DNA of 64,000 nt from Phyllobacterium phragmitis. GTDB lineage: Bacteria > Pseudomonadota > Alphaproteobacteria > Rhizobiales > Rhizobiaceae. Position numbers and translations under genes: made by a program. Below are positions 16,372 to 24,936 of the stretch, piece by piece (within the stretch, counting starts at the first letter, position 1; every line of letters begins with the position of its first letter). Location of the stretch: positions 124,001-188,000 of the forward strand of contig NZ_PVBR01000007.1 of NCBI RefSeq assembly GCF_002980495.1. The letters run 5' to 3'. The notes beneath the pieces are model-generated. The model saw only the letters and a list, made by a program, of their open reading frames with translations. It was not told the DNA's origin and did not search any database.

Positions 16372-17346
16372 ATGACACAAACTGCCGACGCGATCATAGA
16401 CCGGCGACGGCTGCGCCGGAAGCTCACCTTCTGGCGTATCGTAACGCTGCTCCTTGTGGCGCTCGGCGTCGCGGCGCTGATCCATTTCACCAGCGGCATC
16501 GGCGGGCGCAGCACACCGCATATCGCCAAGGTCAAGATCGAGGGCACGATACTCGAAGATGACGAGTTGCTCGACCGTCTCGACAAGATCGCCACGAGCG
16601 ACGCCGTCAAGGGCGTCATCGTCTCGGTCGATTCGCCAGGCGGCACGACAGCCGGCGGCGAAGCCATATTCGAAGCCCTGCGCAAGGTGGCCGAGAAGAA
16701 GCCGGTCGTCGCCCAGGTGGGAACGCTGGCCGCTTCCGCCGGCTATATGATCGCCAGCGCCGCCGACCATATCGTGGCGCGCCAGTCCTCGATCGTCGGC
16801 TCCATCGGCGTGTTGTTCCAATATCCCGATATTTCCGAGCTCCTGACCAAGCTCGGCGTCAAGGTCGAGACCATTAAATCGAGCCCGCTCAAGGCCGAGC
16901 CGAATTTCTTCAGCCCGGCCAGCGAGGAAGCCAAGGCGATGATCCGCAACATGATCATGGATTCCTACGACTGGTTCGTCGGTCTCGTCGAAAGCCGCCG
17001 CCCGCTCGACCACGCGCAGACCCTGGCGCTGGCAAACGGCGCAGTCTTCACCGGACGGCAGGCGCTCGGCAATAAGCTCGTCGATGAATTGGGCGGCGAG
17101 GAACAGGCGGTCGACTGGCTGAAGAGCAAAGGCGTGGACAGCAATCTCTCGGTTATCGAATGGAAGCCCGAGAAATCGGGCGCCAGTTATTTTCTCTCGG
17201 AATCGGCAGCCCGATTGCTGACGCGGTATCTGGGGCTGCCCGAAGAAAGCGGCAGCCTGCTGCGCGAAGTGACGGGGGACCGCATCTTCAACAACGGCCT
17301 CCTTTCGATCTGGCGTGCCGACGCGGCGCCTTCCAAAGGCCAATAA
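16372..17346 (+). CDS. sppA: Signal peptide peptidase SppA (short form)
   Basis: Membrane-anchored serine protease that degrades cleaved signal peptides. The 324-residue protein has a membrane segment (about 22-40; RIVTLLLVALGVAALIHF) and one S49 peptidase domain, so it is the half-length type seen in Gram-positive and many alphaproteobacterial species. The catalytic dyad appears as Ser122 in TLAASAGYM and Lys174 in SSPLKAEPNF. The typical IVGSIGV and VFTGRQALGNKLVDELGG segments are present. ATG 16372 is preferred over the upstream in-frame extension. ihfB and lapA follow. Confidence 0.94.
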   Translation: MTQTADAIIDRRRLRRKLTFWRIVTLLLVALGVAALIHFTSGIGGRSTPHIAKVKIEGTILEDDELLDRLDKIATSDAVKGVIVSVDSPGGTTAGGEAIFEALRKVAEKKPVVAQVGTLAASAGYMIASAADHIVARQSSIVGSIGVLFQYPDISELLTKLGVKVETIKSSPLKAEPNFFSPASEEAKAMIRNMIMDSYDWFVGLVESRRPLDHAQTLALANGAVFTGRQALGNKLVDELGGEEQAVDWLKSKGVDSNLSVIEWKPEKSGASYFLSESAARLLTRYLGLPEESGSLLREVTGDRIFNNGLLSIWRADAAPSKGQ

Positions 17347-17427
17347 GCTGTTGAATATTAATGTTTCTACGAATACTAATGTATTCGCAAAAACGTGAAC
17401 CCAACACGCAAAGGGAGGTCGAACGCC

Positions 17428-17715
17428 GTGATCAAGTCGGAACTTGTGCAGATCATCGCCAGCCGTAACCCGCATCTCTTTCAACGCGACGTGGAAAACA
17501 TCGTCGGCGCCGTATTCGACCAAATCACCAGTGCGCTGGCGGATGGAAACCGTGTGGAACTGCGCGGGTTTGGCGCTTTCTCGGTCAAGAACCGTCCTGC
17601 ACGCAGCGGCCGCAATCCCCGCACCGGTGACGCGGTGAGCGTGGAGGAGAAATGGGTGCCTTTCTTCAAGACGGGCAAGGAATTGCGTGACCGCCTGAAC
17701 AACAACGATCAGTAA
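17428..17715 (+). CDS. ihfB: Integration host factor subunit beta
   Basis: DNA-bending nucleoid protein that acts as a heterodimer with IhfA in recombination, replication and sigma-54 activation. The 95-residue protein has the family start [11 protein letters not shown] and the DNA-binding beta-arm region ([22 protein letters not shown]). The start is a GTG at 17428, supported by AAGGGAGG (17411-17418) at good distance; no ATG in frame would keep the conserved N-terminus. It lies between sppA and lapA, with 8 bp to lapA. Confidence 0.96.
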   Translation: MIKSELVQIIASRNPHLFQRDVENIVGAVFDQITSALADGNRVELRGFGAFSVKNRPARSGRNPRTGDAVSVEEKWVPFFKTGKELRDRLNNNDQ

Positions 17716-17723
17716 ACCACGCC

Positions 17724-18068
17724 ATGGCAAACCGTCTCGTCACCATCATCGTCTTCGTTCCGCTGGCCATCGTGCTGATCGCGTTATCAGTCGCCAATCG
17801 CCATGATGTCACCGTAACGCTCGATCCCTTCAACCCGGGAAACCCGGCACTGTCCTATTCAGCGCCGCTGTTCGTCTGGCTGTTCGGGGTGCTGATCGCG
17901 GGGTTGGTTTTCGGCGGCATGGTGACATGGTTCACGCAGGGCAAGTACCGCAAGCTCGCCCGCGCCCGCAAAGCGGAGGCCGACAGGCTGCGCTACAGTG
18001 CTGAACAGAGCGAGGGCGGGAAAACCGGCGAACCCGGCTCCCAAACACAATTGCCCGCCCTGCGTTAA
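17724..18068 (+). CDS. LapA-domain (DUF1049) membrane protein
   Basis: A 114-residue inner-membrane protein. There are two hydrophobic segments (about 5-23, IIVFVPLAIVLIALSVAN; and about 46-70, LFVWLFGVLIAGLVFGGMVTW) and then a basic helix (KYRKLARARKAEADRLR). This is the layout of lipopolysaccharide assembly protein A domain proteins, commonly encoded next to ihfB. The direct role is not known in this group. It follows ihfB by 8 bp and is most likely co-transcribed. Confidence 0.88.
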   Translation: MANRLVTIIVFVPLAIVLIALSVANRHDVTVTLDPFNPGNPALSYSAPLFVWLFGVLIAGLVFGGMVTWFTQGKYRKLARARKAEADRLRYSAEQSEGGKTGEPGSQTQLPALR

Positions 18069-18091
18069 GCGCTCGCGGCTTCGGACATGCC

Positions 18092-19069
18092 ATGAAAAAC
18101 ATATCAGCCGATGAAGTCGATGCCGTCCTGAACTGGCCTGACATGGTCGATGCGCTCGACCGCGCCTTTCGCGAGGGGATGATCCAGCCCGTGCGGCATC
18201 ACCATACGGTGGAACGGCCGCAGGGGGCTGCTTCCACGCTGCTGCTGATGCCCGCCTGGTCGGATTTCTCCACGCTGACGGACGCTTCGAAGGGGTATAT
18301 GGGCGTCAAGATCGCCACGGTTTCGCCGGACAATGGCGCAGCCGGCAAGCCCGCCGTGATGGGCGTCTATCTCCTGCTCGACGGCACGACCGGCGAGCCG
18401 AAAGCGCTGATCGACGGACAGAGGCTGACCAATTGGCGCACCGCCGGCGCTTCGGCGCTCGCCGCGCGCTATCTCGCCCGCGAGGATGCCGAAAGGCTGG
18501 TGATCATCGGCGCGGGGTCGCTCTCGACCTTCATCGCCCGGGCGCACAGCGCCGTCCGCCCGATCCGCGATATCGCCATCTGGAACCGCAACCCGGAGGG
18601 CGCGGAGAAAATCGCCAGGCAATTGACCGCCGAGGGGCTCAGTGCCCGCGTTGCGGAAGATCGCGATGCGGCGATCGCCGAGGCCGACATCATCTCCGCC
18701 GCCACGCTTTCCACCATTCCGCTGATCCACGGCAAGTTCCTCAAGCCCGGCGCGCATGTCGATCTGATCGGCGCCTTCGCCCCCTCGATGCGCGAGACGG
18801 ACGATGCCTGCATCGAGCGCGCCCGGGTGTTCGTCGATACCAGGGAGGGCGCACTGAAGGAGGGCGGCGATATCGTCCAGCCGCTCAAGGCGGGTGTCAT
18901 CCCGGAAAGCCATGTGCTCGGCGATCTCTATGATCTGACACGCGGCAAGGTGCAGGGGCGCGGCTCGGCGGAGGAGATCACGCTGTTCAAATCGGTCGGG
19001 GCGGCGCTCGAGGATCTCGCCGCCGGTATCCTGGTCTACGAAAAGGCATCCGCCGACAGCGCGGCGTGA
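18092..19069 (+). CDS. Ornithine cyclodeaminase/mu-crystallin family protein
   Basis: A 325-residue NAD(P)-dependent enzyme of the OCD family, which includes ornithine cyclodeaminase, alanine dehydrogenase and ketimine reductases. The Rossmann motif IIGAGSLS, the active-site segment GVKIATVSPDN, LTNWRTAGASALAARYLA and DLIGAFAPSMRE fit the family. The usual RTAA is RTAG here, and the catalytic loop DxxPGxTEL is replaced by DLIGAFAPSMRE, so the true substrate may not be ornithine. It follows lapA by 23 bp with no regulator or partner enzyme nearby. The family is certain and the reaction is not. Confidence 0.88.
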   Translation: MKNISADEVDAVLNWPDMVDALDRAFREGMIQPVRHHHTVERPQGAASTLLLMPAWSDFSTLTDASKGYMGVKIATVSPDNGAAGKPAVMGVYLLLDGTTGEPKALIDGQRLTNWRTAGASALAARYLAREDAERLVIIGAGSLSTFIARAHSAVRPIRDIAIWNRNPEGAEKIARQLTAEGLSARVAEDRDAAIAEADIISAATLSTIPLIHGKFLKPGAHVDLIGAFAPSMRETDDACIERARVFVDTREGALKEGGDIVQPLKAGVIPESHVLGDLYDLTRGKVQGRGSAEEITLFKSVGAALEDLAAGILVYEKASADSAA

Positions 19070-19164
19070 CATCCCTGCTTCGTTCTTCCCAGGCATTCCC
19101 ATATGTCTTTTTTCTTTCACGCGCCTGCGCTTTGTCCTAGGAGGGAGCCAAGGCAAAGGGAAAT

Positions 19165-20268
19165 GTGCTGGTGAAACCACCGAAGCGAAAAGACAAGCGA
19201 CAGCAGCGGGGCGACAAAGCGCCGGCTGGAACGCGCGCGCCACGGGTCAAGCCCGCTACCAAGCCATTGGCCGCATCAGGGGTGAAGCCCGCGCAAAAGC
19301 CGGTATCCGAGAGGCAGATACGCCCTGCAGCCGAACCCGTGCAGCCGCGCGTCCTGACGCGGCGCGAAGGCATCAGGCCCGATGAAAAGCTGGCGTTGAT
19401 CCTCGAAACCGAGCCTTCCGAGGATTATGCGCTGCTCGACAGCGGCAATGGCCAGAAGCTCGAGCAATACGGCCCCTACCGCATCGTGCGGCCGGAGGGC
19501 CAGGCGATCTGGCTTCCGGCATGGGACCAGTCGGAATGGGCGAAGGCAGATGCGATCTTCACCGGCAATACCGACGAGGAAGGCCTTGGCCGCTGGCATT
19601 TTCCGCGCCTGGCCCTCGGCGAGACATGGCCGCTCGCCTATGACGGCATCCCCTTCCTCGGCCGCTTCACCTCGTTCCGGCATGTCGGCGTCTTTCCCGA
19701 GCAGGCGTCGCACTGGGCGACTATGGACAGTCTCATCCGCAATGCCGGACGACCTGTCCGCGTCCTCAACCTCTTCGGCTATACCGGCGTCGCCTCGCTG
19801 GTCGCGGCACGCGCGGGGGCGGAGGTCACCCATGTCGACGCCTCGAAGAAAGCCATTCTCTGGGCGCGGGAAAACCAGGAGATGGCGGGGCTTTCCGGCA
19901 AACCGATCCGCTGGATCTGCGACGACGCGACCAAATTCGTCGCCCGCGAGGAGCGCCGCGACAGCCGCTACGACATCATCCTGCTCGACCCGCCCGCCTA
20001 TGGGCGCGGCCCGAACGGCGAGGTCTGGCAATTGTTCGACAACCTCCCCGACATGGTCGATCTCTGCCGCTCGATCCTTACCCGCAAGCCGCTCGCGGTG
20101 GTGCTGACCGCCTATTCGATCCGCGCCTCGTTCTTCGCCATCCACGAATTGATGCGCGATGCCTTCACCGGGCTTGGCGGACGGGTGGAATCCGGTGAAC
20201 TCATCTTGCGCGAACGCTCCGCCGGGCGCGCGCTTTCCACATCGCTTTTCAGCCGCTGGGTGGCGTAA
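19165..20268 (+). CDS. Class I SAM-dependent methyltransferase, RlmI-like
   Basis: A 367-residue protein. A basic Lys/Pro/Ala-rich N-terminal tail of about 65 residues is followed by a SAM-binding domain with motif I NLFGYTG, an acidic loop VDASKKAILWARENQ and the catalytic-type LDPPAYGRGPNGE. This pattern matches the RlmI/RlmK family of 23S rRNA cytosine methyltransferases, so rRNA modification is the best guess. The start is a GTG (19165 or 19171) with AAAGGG upstream. It overlaps the TrmH-family gene by one base (TAATG), implying coupled translation of two RNA methyltransferases. Confidence 0.85.
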   Translation: MLVKPPKRKDKRQQRGDKAPAGTRAPRVKPATKPLAASGVKPAQKPVSERQIRPAAEPVQPRVLTRREGIRPDEKLALILETEPSEDYALLDSGNGQKLEQYGPYRIVRPEGQAIWLPAWDQSEWAKADAIFTGNTDEEGLGRWHFPRLALGETWPLAYDGIPFLGRFTSFRHVGVFPEQASHWATMDSLIRNAGRPVRVLNLFGYTGVASLVAARAGAEVTHVDASKKAILWARENQEMAGLSGKPIRWICDDATKFVAREERRDSRYDIILLDPPAYGRGPNGEVWQLFDNLPDMVDLCRSILTRKPLAVVLTAYSIRASFFAIHELMRDAFTGLGGRVESGELILRERSAGRALSTSLFSRWVA

Positions 20269-21128
20269 TGAGTAGCCATGGTGATTTTCCGAAAACAGGT
20301 CAGGTGAAGGAAATCACCAGCCTGACCAATCCCATCATCAAGGATCTGCGCGCGCTGTCGATGAAGAAATTCCGCGACCAGCAGGGCGTCTTCCTGGCGG
20401 AGGGGCTGAAGCTCGTCATCGACGCACTCGATCTCGGCTGGCGCATCCGCACGCTGGTCTTTGCCAAGGCCGGCAAGGGCAACAAGCTGGTCGAACAGGT
20501 GGCGGCGCGAACGGTGGCCAAGGGCGGGCTGGTGCTGGAGGTCAACGAGAAAATCATCTCGGCCATCACCAGGCGCGACAACCCGCAGATGGTCGTCGGC
20601 TGTTTCGAGCAGAAATATCAACCGCTCACCAGCCTCAAACCGCAGGGCAACGATGTCTATGTCGCGCTCGACCGGGTGCGCGATCCCGGCAATCTCGGCA
20701 CCGTCATCCGCACCGCCGATGCGGTGGGGGCAAAGGGCGTTATCCTGATCGGCGATACCACGGACCCATTCTCCATCGAGACGGTGCGCGCGACGATGGG
20801 CTCCGTCTTCGCCCTGCCGCTCTATCGCGCAGGCGAGGCCGATTTCCTCGGCTGGCGGAAGAGTTTTTCCGGCCTCGTCGTCGGCACACATCTTAAAGGC
20901 GCCGTCGATTATCGCAGCATTCCCTATGCGGGCAAACCGGTCATCCTCTTGATGGGCAACGAGCAGCAGGGCCTGCCCGATAGCCTCGCTTCGGCTTGCA
21001 ACAGGCTTGCCCGCATCCCGCAGGCGGGGCGCGCCGATTCGCTCAACCTCGCCATCGCCACCGGCGTCATGCTGTTCGAGATCAGGCGCGAGGCGCTGGT
21101 TCTCGATGAAAGGTCGGGTGAGAAATGA
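20268..21128 (+). CDS. TrmH-family (SpoU) RNA 2'-O-methyltransferase
   Basis: A 286-residue protein of the SPOUT class. The N-terminal substrate-binding domain resembles ribosomal L30e ([19 protein letters not shown]). The C-terminal knotted methyltransferase domain carries the three family motifs [32 protein letters not shown] and [18 protein letters not shown]. It should methylate ribose in tRNA or rRNA; the specific site is not predictable. Its start overlaps the preceding methyltransferase gene by one base and its end overlaps lspA by 4 bp (ATGA), so the three form one tightly coupled unit. Confidence 0.93.
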   Translation: MSSHGDFPKTGQVKEITSLTNPIIKDLRALSMKKFRDQQGVFLAEGLKLVIDALDLGWRIRTLVFAKAGKGNKLVEQVAARTVAKGGLVLEVNEKIISAITRRDNPQMVVGCFEQKYQPLTSLKPQGNDVYVALDRVRDPGNLGTVIRTADAVGAKGVILIGDTTDPFSIETVRATMGSVFALPLYRAGEADFLGWRKSFSGLVVGTHLKGAVDYRSIPYAGKPVILLMGNEQQGLPDSLASACNRLARIPQAGRADSLNLAIATGVMLFEIRREALVLDERSGEK

Positions 21129-21622
21129 TGAAAAAATCCATTTTTTTGAATCTTTTGGTGGTGATTTTTGCCGTCATTGCCGACCAGATCGTCAAATATT
21201 GGGTCGAAACGGGCATGGATTATCATCAGCAGATCGGCATCCTGCCGTTCCTGGCGCTGTTTCGCACGCATAATGACGGCATTGCTTTCTCCATGCTGTC
21301 GTCGATGGGCGGTGCCGGCCTGATCGTCATGACGCTCATCGTCATCGGTTTCGTGCTCTATCTCTGGTGGACGAGTTCGCCGGAGCGGCGGATCGCGCGG
21401 TTCGGATTCGCACTGATCATCGGCGGAGCGCTCGGAAACCTGATCGACCGCAGCCTGCACGGTTATGTGATCGACTATGTGCTGTTCCACACCGCGACAT
21501 GGTCCTTCGCAGTCTTCAACCTCGCAGATGCCTTCATCACGATCGGCGCCGGATTGATCATCCTCGATGAACTCATCGCATGGAGAAGCGAACGGGGCGA
21601 AGGCAAGGTCAACGACCAATAA
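21125..21622 (+). CDS. lspA: Lipoprotein signal peptidase II
   Basis: Aspartyl protease of the inner membrane that cleaves the signal peptide of prolipoproteins after diacylglyceryl modification. The 165-residue protein has four hydrophobic segments. The family motifs [27 protein letters not shown] and [11 protein letters not shown] are present with the catalytic Asp117 (GYVIDYV) and Asp135. It overlaps the TrmH-family gene by 4 bp. The window also encodes a likely substrate, the L,D-transpeptidase lipoprotein at 37606-38223. Confidence 0.96.
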   Translation: MMKKSIFLNLLVVIFAVIADQIVKYWVETGMDYHQQIGILPFLALFRTHNDGIAFSMLSSMGGAGLIVMTLIVIGFVLYLWWTSSPERRIARFGFALIIGGALGNLIDRSLHGYVIDYVLFHTATWSFAVFNLADAFITIGAGLIILDELIAWRSERGEGKVNDQ

Positions 21623-21717
21623 TAGACCGGTGGAGGGGACCGGCAATGTGACAGCGTTTGTGAAAATTTGATCGTTTCGGGAAACCGGACCTGAACCGTC
21701 ATGTGTTATGGCGGAGC

Positions 21718-23703
21718 ATGAGCATCGCCGGCCCGACCGCCCAGAATGCCCCGAGCGCCTTGCCGCCTGCCCGGAAGCGTTCGCCTGCGCCCAATGGCGG
21801 GCCGCCGCCGCAGGCTTCCGCGGGCCGCCGCCTGGCCGCAATTTTCCGCAATGTCTGGAAAGGTCCGATCGGGGTAAAAGCCGCCCTCCTTTTATGCCCG
21901 CTTCTCGGCATGACGGCGACATTGTCGGCACTGGCGCAATGGCCGCTGCCGCTGACATTCATTTTCGCGGGGCTGACGGCGCTGACCGGTGCCATCGGCT
22001 GGCAGCGCGCCATCCGCGCGCTGGAAACCGGGGGTATTATTTCCCTCGAAGAGAAGATCGAGGCGCAGCACCGCAAGATCGAGGAACTGGCGGACCGGCT
22101 TTGGGAGTCCACCGAAAAGCTGGAATCGGAAACGCTTCTGATCGCGGCACGCCAACGCGCCGAAAACGCCAATCAAGCGAAATCGCGCTTCCTCGCCACC
22201 GTCAGCCACGAGATCCGCACACCGCTGAACGGTATCATCGGCATGGCGAAACTGCTCTCCGGGACAGGTCTCACCGGCGAACAGCGCGCCTATACCGATG
22301 CCGTCCTGCAATCGGGCGACGCCCTTCTCCTGCTGATCGAAGACCTCCTGGATTTTTCCAAGATCGAGGCGGGGCATTTCGAACCCAAATCCGTGGAGAC
22401 GGAAATCGGGCCGCTTTGCGAATCGGTGACCGAATTGCTGGCGTCGAGGGCCTACGCGAAAGGGATCAGCCTCGGCTGCCATGTCTCGCATGACGTGCCG
22501 GCAAGGGTCGGCATCGATCAGGCCCGCGTCAGGCAGGTTCTGCTCAATCTGATCGGAAACGCCGTCAAGTTCACGGATGAGGGCGGCGTGCTTCTCGATG
22601 TTTCAGTGAATGGACGTTCGCTCGTCTTCAGCGTTGCCGATAGCGGGCCCGGCCTCAAGCCCGGCGACAAGGAACGCATCTTTGAGGAATTCGAGCAGGC
22701 GGACGACGGCTCGACGACATCGCGGGACGGCGCCGGGCTGGGGCTGGCGATTTCGCAGAAGATCGCGGCGGCGATGGGCGGCGCCATTACGGTCGAAAGC
22801 GAATGGAAAAAGGGCTGCCGCTTCATCTTCACCCTGCCGTTCACCGATGCCGCAGCGCCAGACGAAAACCCCTGCCTCGCAGACAGGGCCTATCTCCTTC
22901 TTAGCCCCAATTGCCACGAAGCCGACGCCCTGGCACGGACGCTTCGCGATCATGGTGCCGAAGTGCTCTTCGCCCGCGACGGCCCGACGGCGCTGGATAT
23001 GGCCGGACAACGGGATTTCGATGCCGTTCTGGCCGATATGGCCTTCGCCGAGGCGCTTTCTCCGCTTCTTCGCGCGCGCAAGGCCGACGCCAAAAGCGAG
23101 CCCCGGGGGGTGGACAAGGCCGTCATCTTGATAAAGCCCGAGGAAAAGAACCATTTGCCCGATGTCATGCGCCAGGGTTTCGACGCATTTCTGGTACGCC
23201 CCGTGCGCTCGACGAGCCTTTTGCGCATCCTGACCGCCGAAATGCCGGAACCCTTATGGAAAGCCATCCGGGCGCCGCAGATAGCGCCTGACCCGGGCAC
23301 GGCACCGCTGCGCGTTCTCATCGCCGACGACAATGAAATCAATTTGCAACTGGCGCGCGCCGTTCTTCTGCGTGCCGGACATGATGCGTCCATCGCCACT
23401 GACGGCGAGGCGGCCGTCACGGCCTTTCGCCAGGCAAGACTCGATGGCATGGCATTCGACATCGTGTTGATGGATTTGCATATGCCACGCATGGACGGCG
23501 GCGCCGCAATCACCGCGATCCGCATGTTCGAGGCGGCGCAGACCATGCCGGCCGTCCCCATTCTCGTGCTCACCGCCGACGATCAGGCCGGAACGCGGAC
23601 AAATCTGATGAAACTTGGCGCAACGGGTTTCATCGCCAAGCCCGTCGATCCGGCGGAGCTTGCCCTGGCGATCACGGAACATGTGACGCAACGAAGGGCA
23701 TAG
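21718..23703 (+). CDS. Hybrid sensor histidine kinase with a pseudo-receiver and a C-terminal receiver
   Basis: A 661-residue membrane-associated signalling protein. It has two membrane segments (about 53-95), a coiled linker (110-155), a HisKA domain with His164 ([12 protein letters not shown]) and a HATPase domain ([28 protein letters not shown]). A receiver-like region (about 385-505) lacks the acidic pair of true receivers (LLLSPN at that place) but keeps one Asp in AVLADMA. A complete receiver follows (LIADDNE, phospho-Asp586, the Lys in IAKPVD). There is no periplasmic sensor domain and no partner regulator nearby, so the signal is unknown. The start could also be GTG 21703. Confidence 0.92.
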   Translation: MSIAGPTAQNAPSALPPARKRSPAPNGGPPPQASAGRRLAAIFRNVWKGPIGVKAALLLCPLLGMTATLSALAQWPLPLTFIFAGLTALTGAIGWQRAIRALETGGIISLEEKIEAQHRKIEELADRLWESTEKLESETLLIAARQRAENANQAKSRFLATVSHEIRTPLNGIIGMAKLLSGTGLTGEQRAYTDAVLQSGDALLLLIEDLLDFSKIEAGHFEPKSVETEIGPLCESVTELLASRAYAKGISLGCHVSHDVPARVGIDQARVRQVLLNLIGNAVKFTDEGGVLLDVSVNGRSLVFSVADSGPGLKPGDKERIFEEFEQADDGSTTSRDGAGLGLAISQKIAAAMGGAITVESEWKKGCRFIFTLPFTDAAAPDENPCLADRAYLLLSPNCHEADALARTLRDHGAEVLFARDGPTALDMAGQRDFDAVLADMAFAEALSPLLRARKADAKSEPRGVDKAVILIKPEEKNHLPDVMRQGFDAFLVRPVRSTSLLRILTAEMPEPLWKAIRAPQIAPDPGTAPLRVLIADDNEINLQLARAVLLRAGHDASIATDGEAAVTAFRQARLDGMAFDIVLMDLHMPRMDGGAAITAIRMFEAAQTMPAVPILVLTADDQAGTRTNLMKLGATGFIAKPVDPAELALAITEHVTQRRA

Positions 23704-23711
23704 CCTTATTC

Positions 23712-23729
23712 ATGTCACCTTGCTGTCAT
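23712..23729 (+). promoter_or_regulatory. PHO box (PhoB-binding direct repeat) upstream of olsB
   Basis: ATGTCAC (23712-23718), a 4-bp spacer and CTGTCAT (23723-23729). The two 7-bp half-sites are spaced by 11 bp from start to start, as in the CTGTCAT-N4-CTGTCAT consensus. It lies 163 bp before the olsB start codon. Ornithine lipid synthesis is phosphate-regulated by PhoB in Sinorhizobium meliloti, so the site is functionally plausible. Confidence 0.6.
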
Positions 23730-23892
23730 CGTGATGTAGCAGTTTCGCATTATCTCCTTGGCATGAGCGTTGAACTGGTTCGCGCGTTTCTGTCAAAACG
23801 CCTCGAATACTTTCAACTGATTGGAATTTTTATGTTTTGTTTCACCTTATATTCCGAAAAAGGTGAAATAAGCACACTGGGAGAAGACCACC

Positions 23893-24786
23893 ATGAGCAC
23901 CTTGCTTGGAATTTCCCGGCAAATCATTAATGATGCAGGCATGTCGAGCATCGAAGCACACCCGGCCCTTTTCACGCGCCCCGACAGTCCCGGCGTTCTC
24001 GGGCGAATGGGATCGCTGGAAGTGCGGCTTGCCCAAACCGCCGCGGAAATCGCCGCAGCACAGGAATTGCGGTTCAAGGTCTTCTTCGACGAGCTGGGTG
24101 CGAAGCGGGAAGACGCGGCAATATTGGAAGAGCGCGATGCGGACCGATTCGATGCCGCCTGCGATCATCTACTCGTCTACGATACGGCCATTGCCGAGCC
24201 GGAACACCGGCAGATCGTCGGCACATACCGGCTGCTGCGCGGCGAAAAGGCACGCGAGGCCCATGGCTTCTATTCGGCGAGCGAATATGACGTCGACCGG
24301 CTGACGCTCGCCAAATCCGATCTCAAATTTCTCGAACTCGGCCGCTCCTGCGTCAAGCCGGAATACCGCTCGAAGCGTACGGTCGAACTTTTGTGGCAGG
24401 GCATATGGGCCTATTGCCGCCATCACCATATCGATGTGATGTTCGGCTGCGCCTCGTTCCATGGCGCCATCCCGGCGGCTCATGCGCTATCGCTGTCCTT
24501 CCTGCACCATCATTGCCGCGCCGACGCGGATTGGGACGTGCGGGCGCTGCCGCAGCGCTATCAGCCGATGGATCTGATGCCTTTGGAGGCGATCAATCCG
24601 AAAGTGGCGCTGTTCTCCATGCCTCCGCTCATCAAGGGCTATCTGAGGCTCGGCGCGATGATCGGCGACGGCGCGGTTGTCGATCAGGCCTTCGGCACGA
24701 CCGACGTGTTCATCGTCCTGCCGGTCTCGCACATATCGAGCCGATATATCACCTATTACGGTGCGGAAGCGGACCGGTTCATGTGA
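23893..24786 (+). CDS. olsB: L-ornithine N(alpha)-acyltransferase OlsB
   Basis: First enzyme of ornithine-lipid synthesis, transferring a 3-hydroxyacyl group from acyl carrier protein to ornithine to make lyso-ornithine lipid. The 297-residue GNAT-fold protein carries LRFKVFFDELGAK, GTYRLLR, FLELGRSCVKPEYRSKRTV and the ending FIVLPVSHISSRYITYYG, all typical of OlsB. The ATG at 23893 follows GGGAGAAG. The OlsA partner that adds the second acyl chain is not adjacent, as in Brucella where the genes are separate. A PHO-box-like site lies upstream, and a strong palindrome follows the gene. Confidence 0.93.
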   Translation: MSTLLGISRQIINDAGMSSIEAHPALFTRPDSPGVLGRMGSLEVRLAQTAAEIAAAQELRFKVFFDELGAKREDAAILEERDADRFDAACDHLLVYDTAIAEPEHRQIVGTYRLLRGEKAREAHGFYSASEYDVDRLTLAKSDLKFLELGRSCVKPEYRSKRTVELLWQGIWAYCRHHHIDVMFGCASFHGAIPAAHALSLSFLHHHCRADADWDVRALPQRYQPMDLMPLEAINPKVALFSMPPLIKGYLRLGAMIGDGAVVDQAFGTTDVFIVLPVSHISSRYITYYGAEADRFM

Positions 24787-24834
24787 GGGGCCTGAGGGCG
24801 AGGTGATTCTTTGAGAGCCGTGACTCTCTTCGAT

Positions 24835-24905
24835 CTCACCCCCCTCTGGCCTGCCGGCCATCTCCCCCACAAGGGGGGATGGCCGGCAGGCCAGAGGGGG
24901 GTGAG
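24835..24905. repeat. 71-bp palindromic repeat between olsB and mutS (family A)
   Basis: A 28-bp perfect stem (24835-24862 with 24878-24905) encloses an inner CCCCC/GGGGG stem with an ACAA loop. The core, CCCCTCTGGCCTGCCGG then CATCTCCCCC, recurs near murJ, after gyrB and after nrnC. Placed between convergent olsB and mutS, it could stop transcription in both directions. Confidence 0.9.
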
Positions 24906-24936
24906 CCGGATGTGCATCCCTTCCCGGTCATTCGCC

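Noticed and set aside
24835-24905. Insertion sequence ends
   Set aside because: The palindromes contain no transposase and are too short; they look like non-autonomous REP-type repeats.
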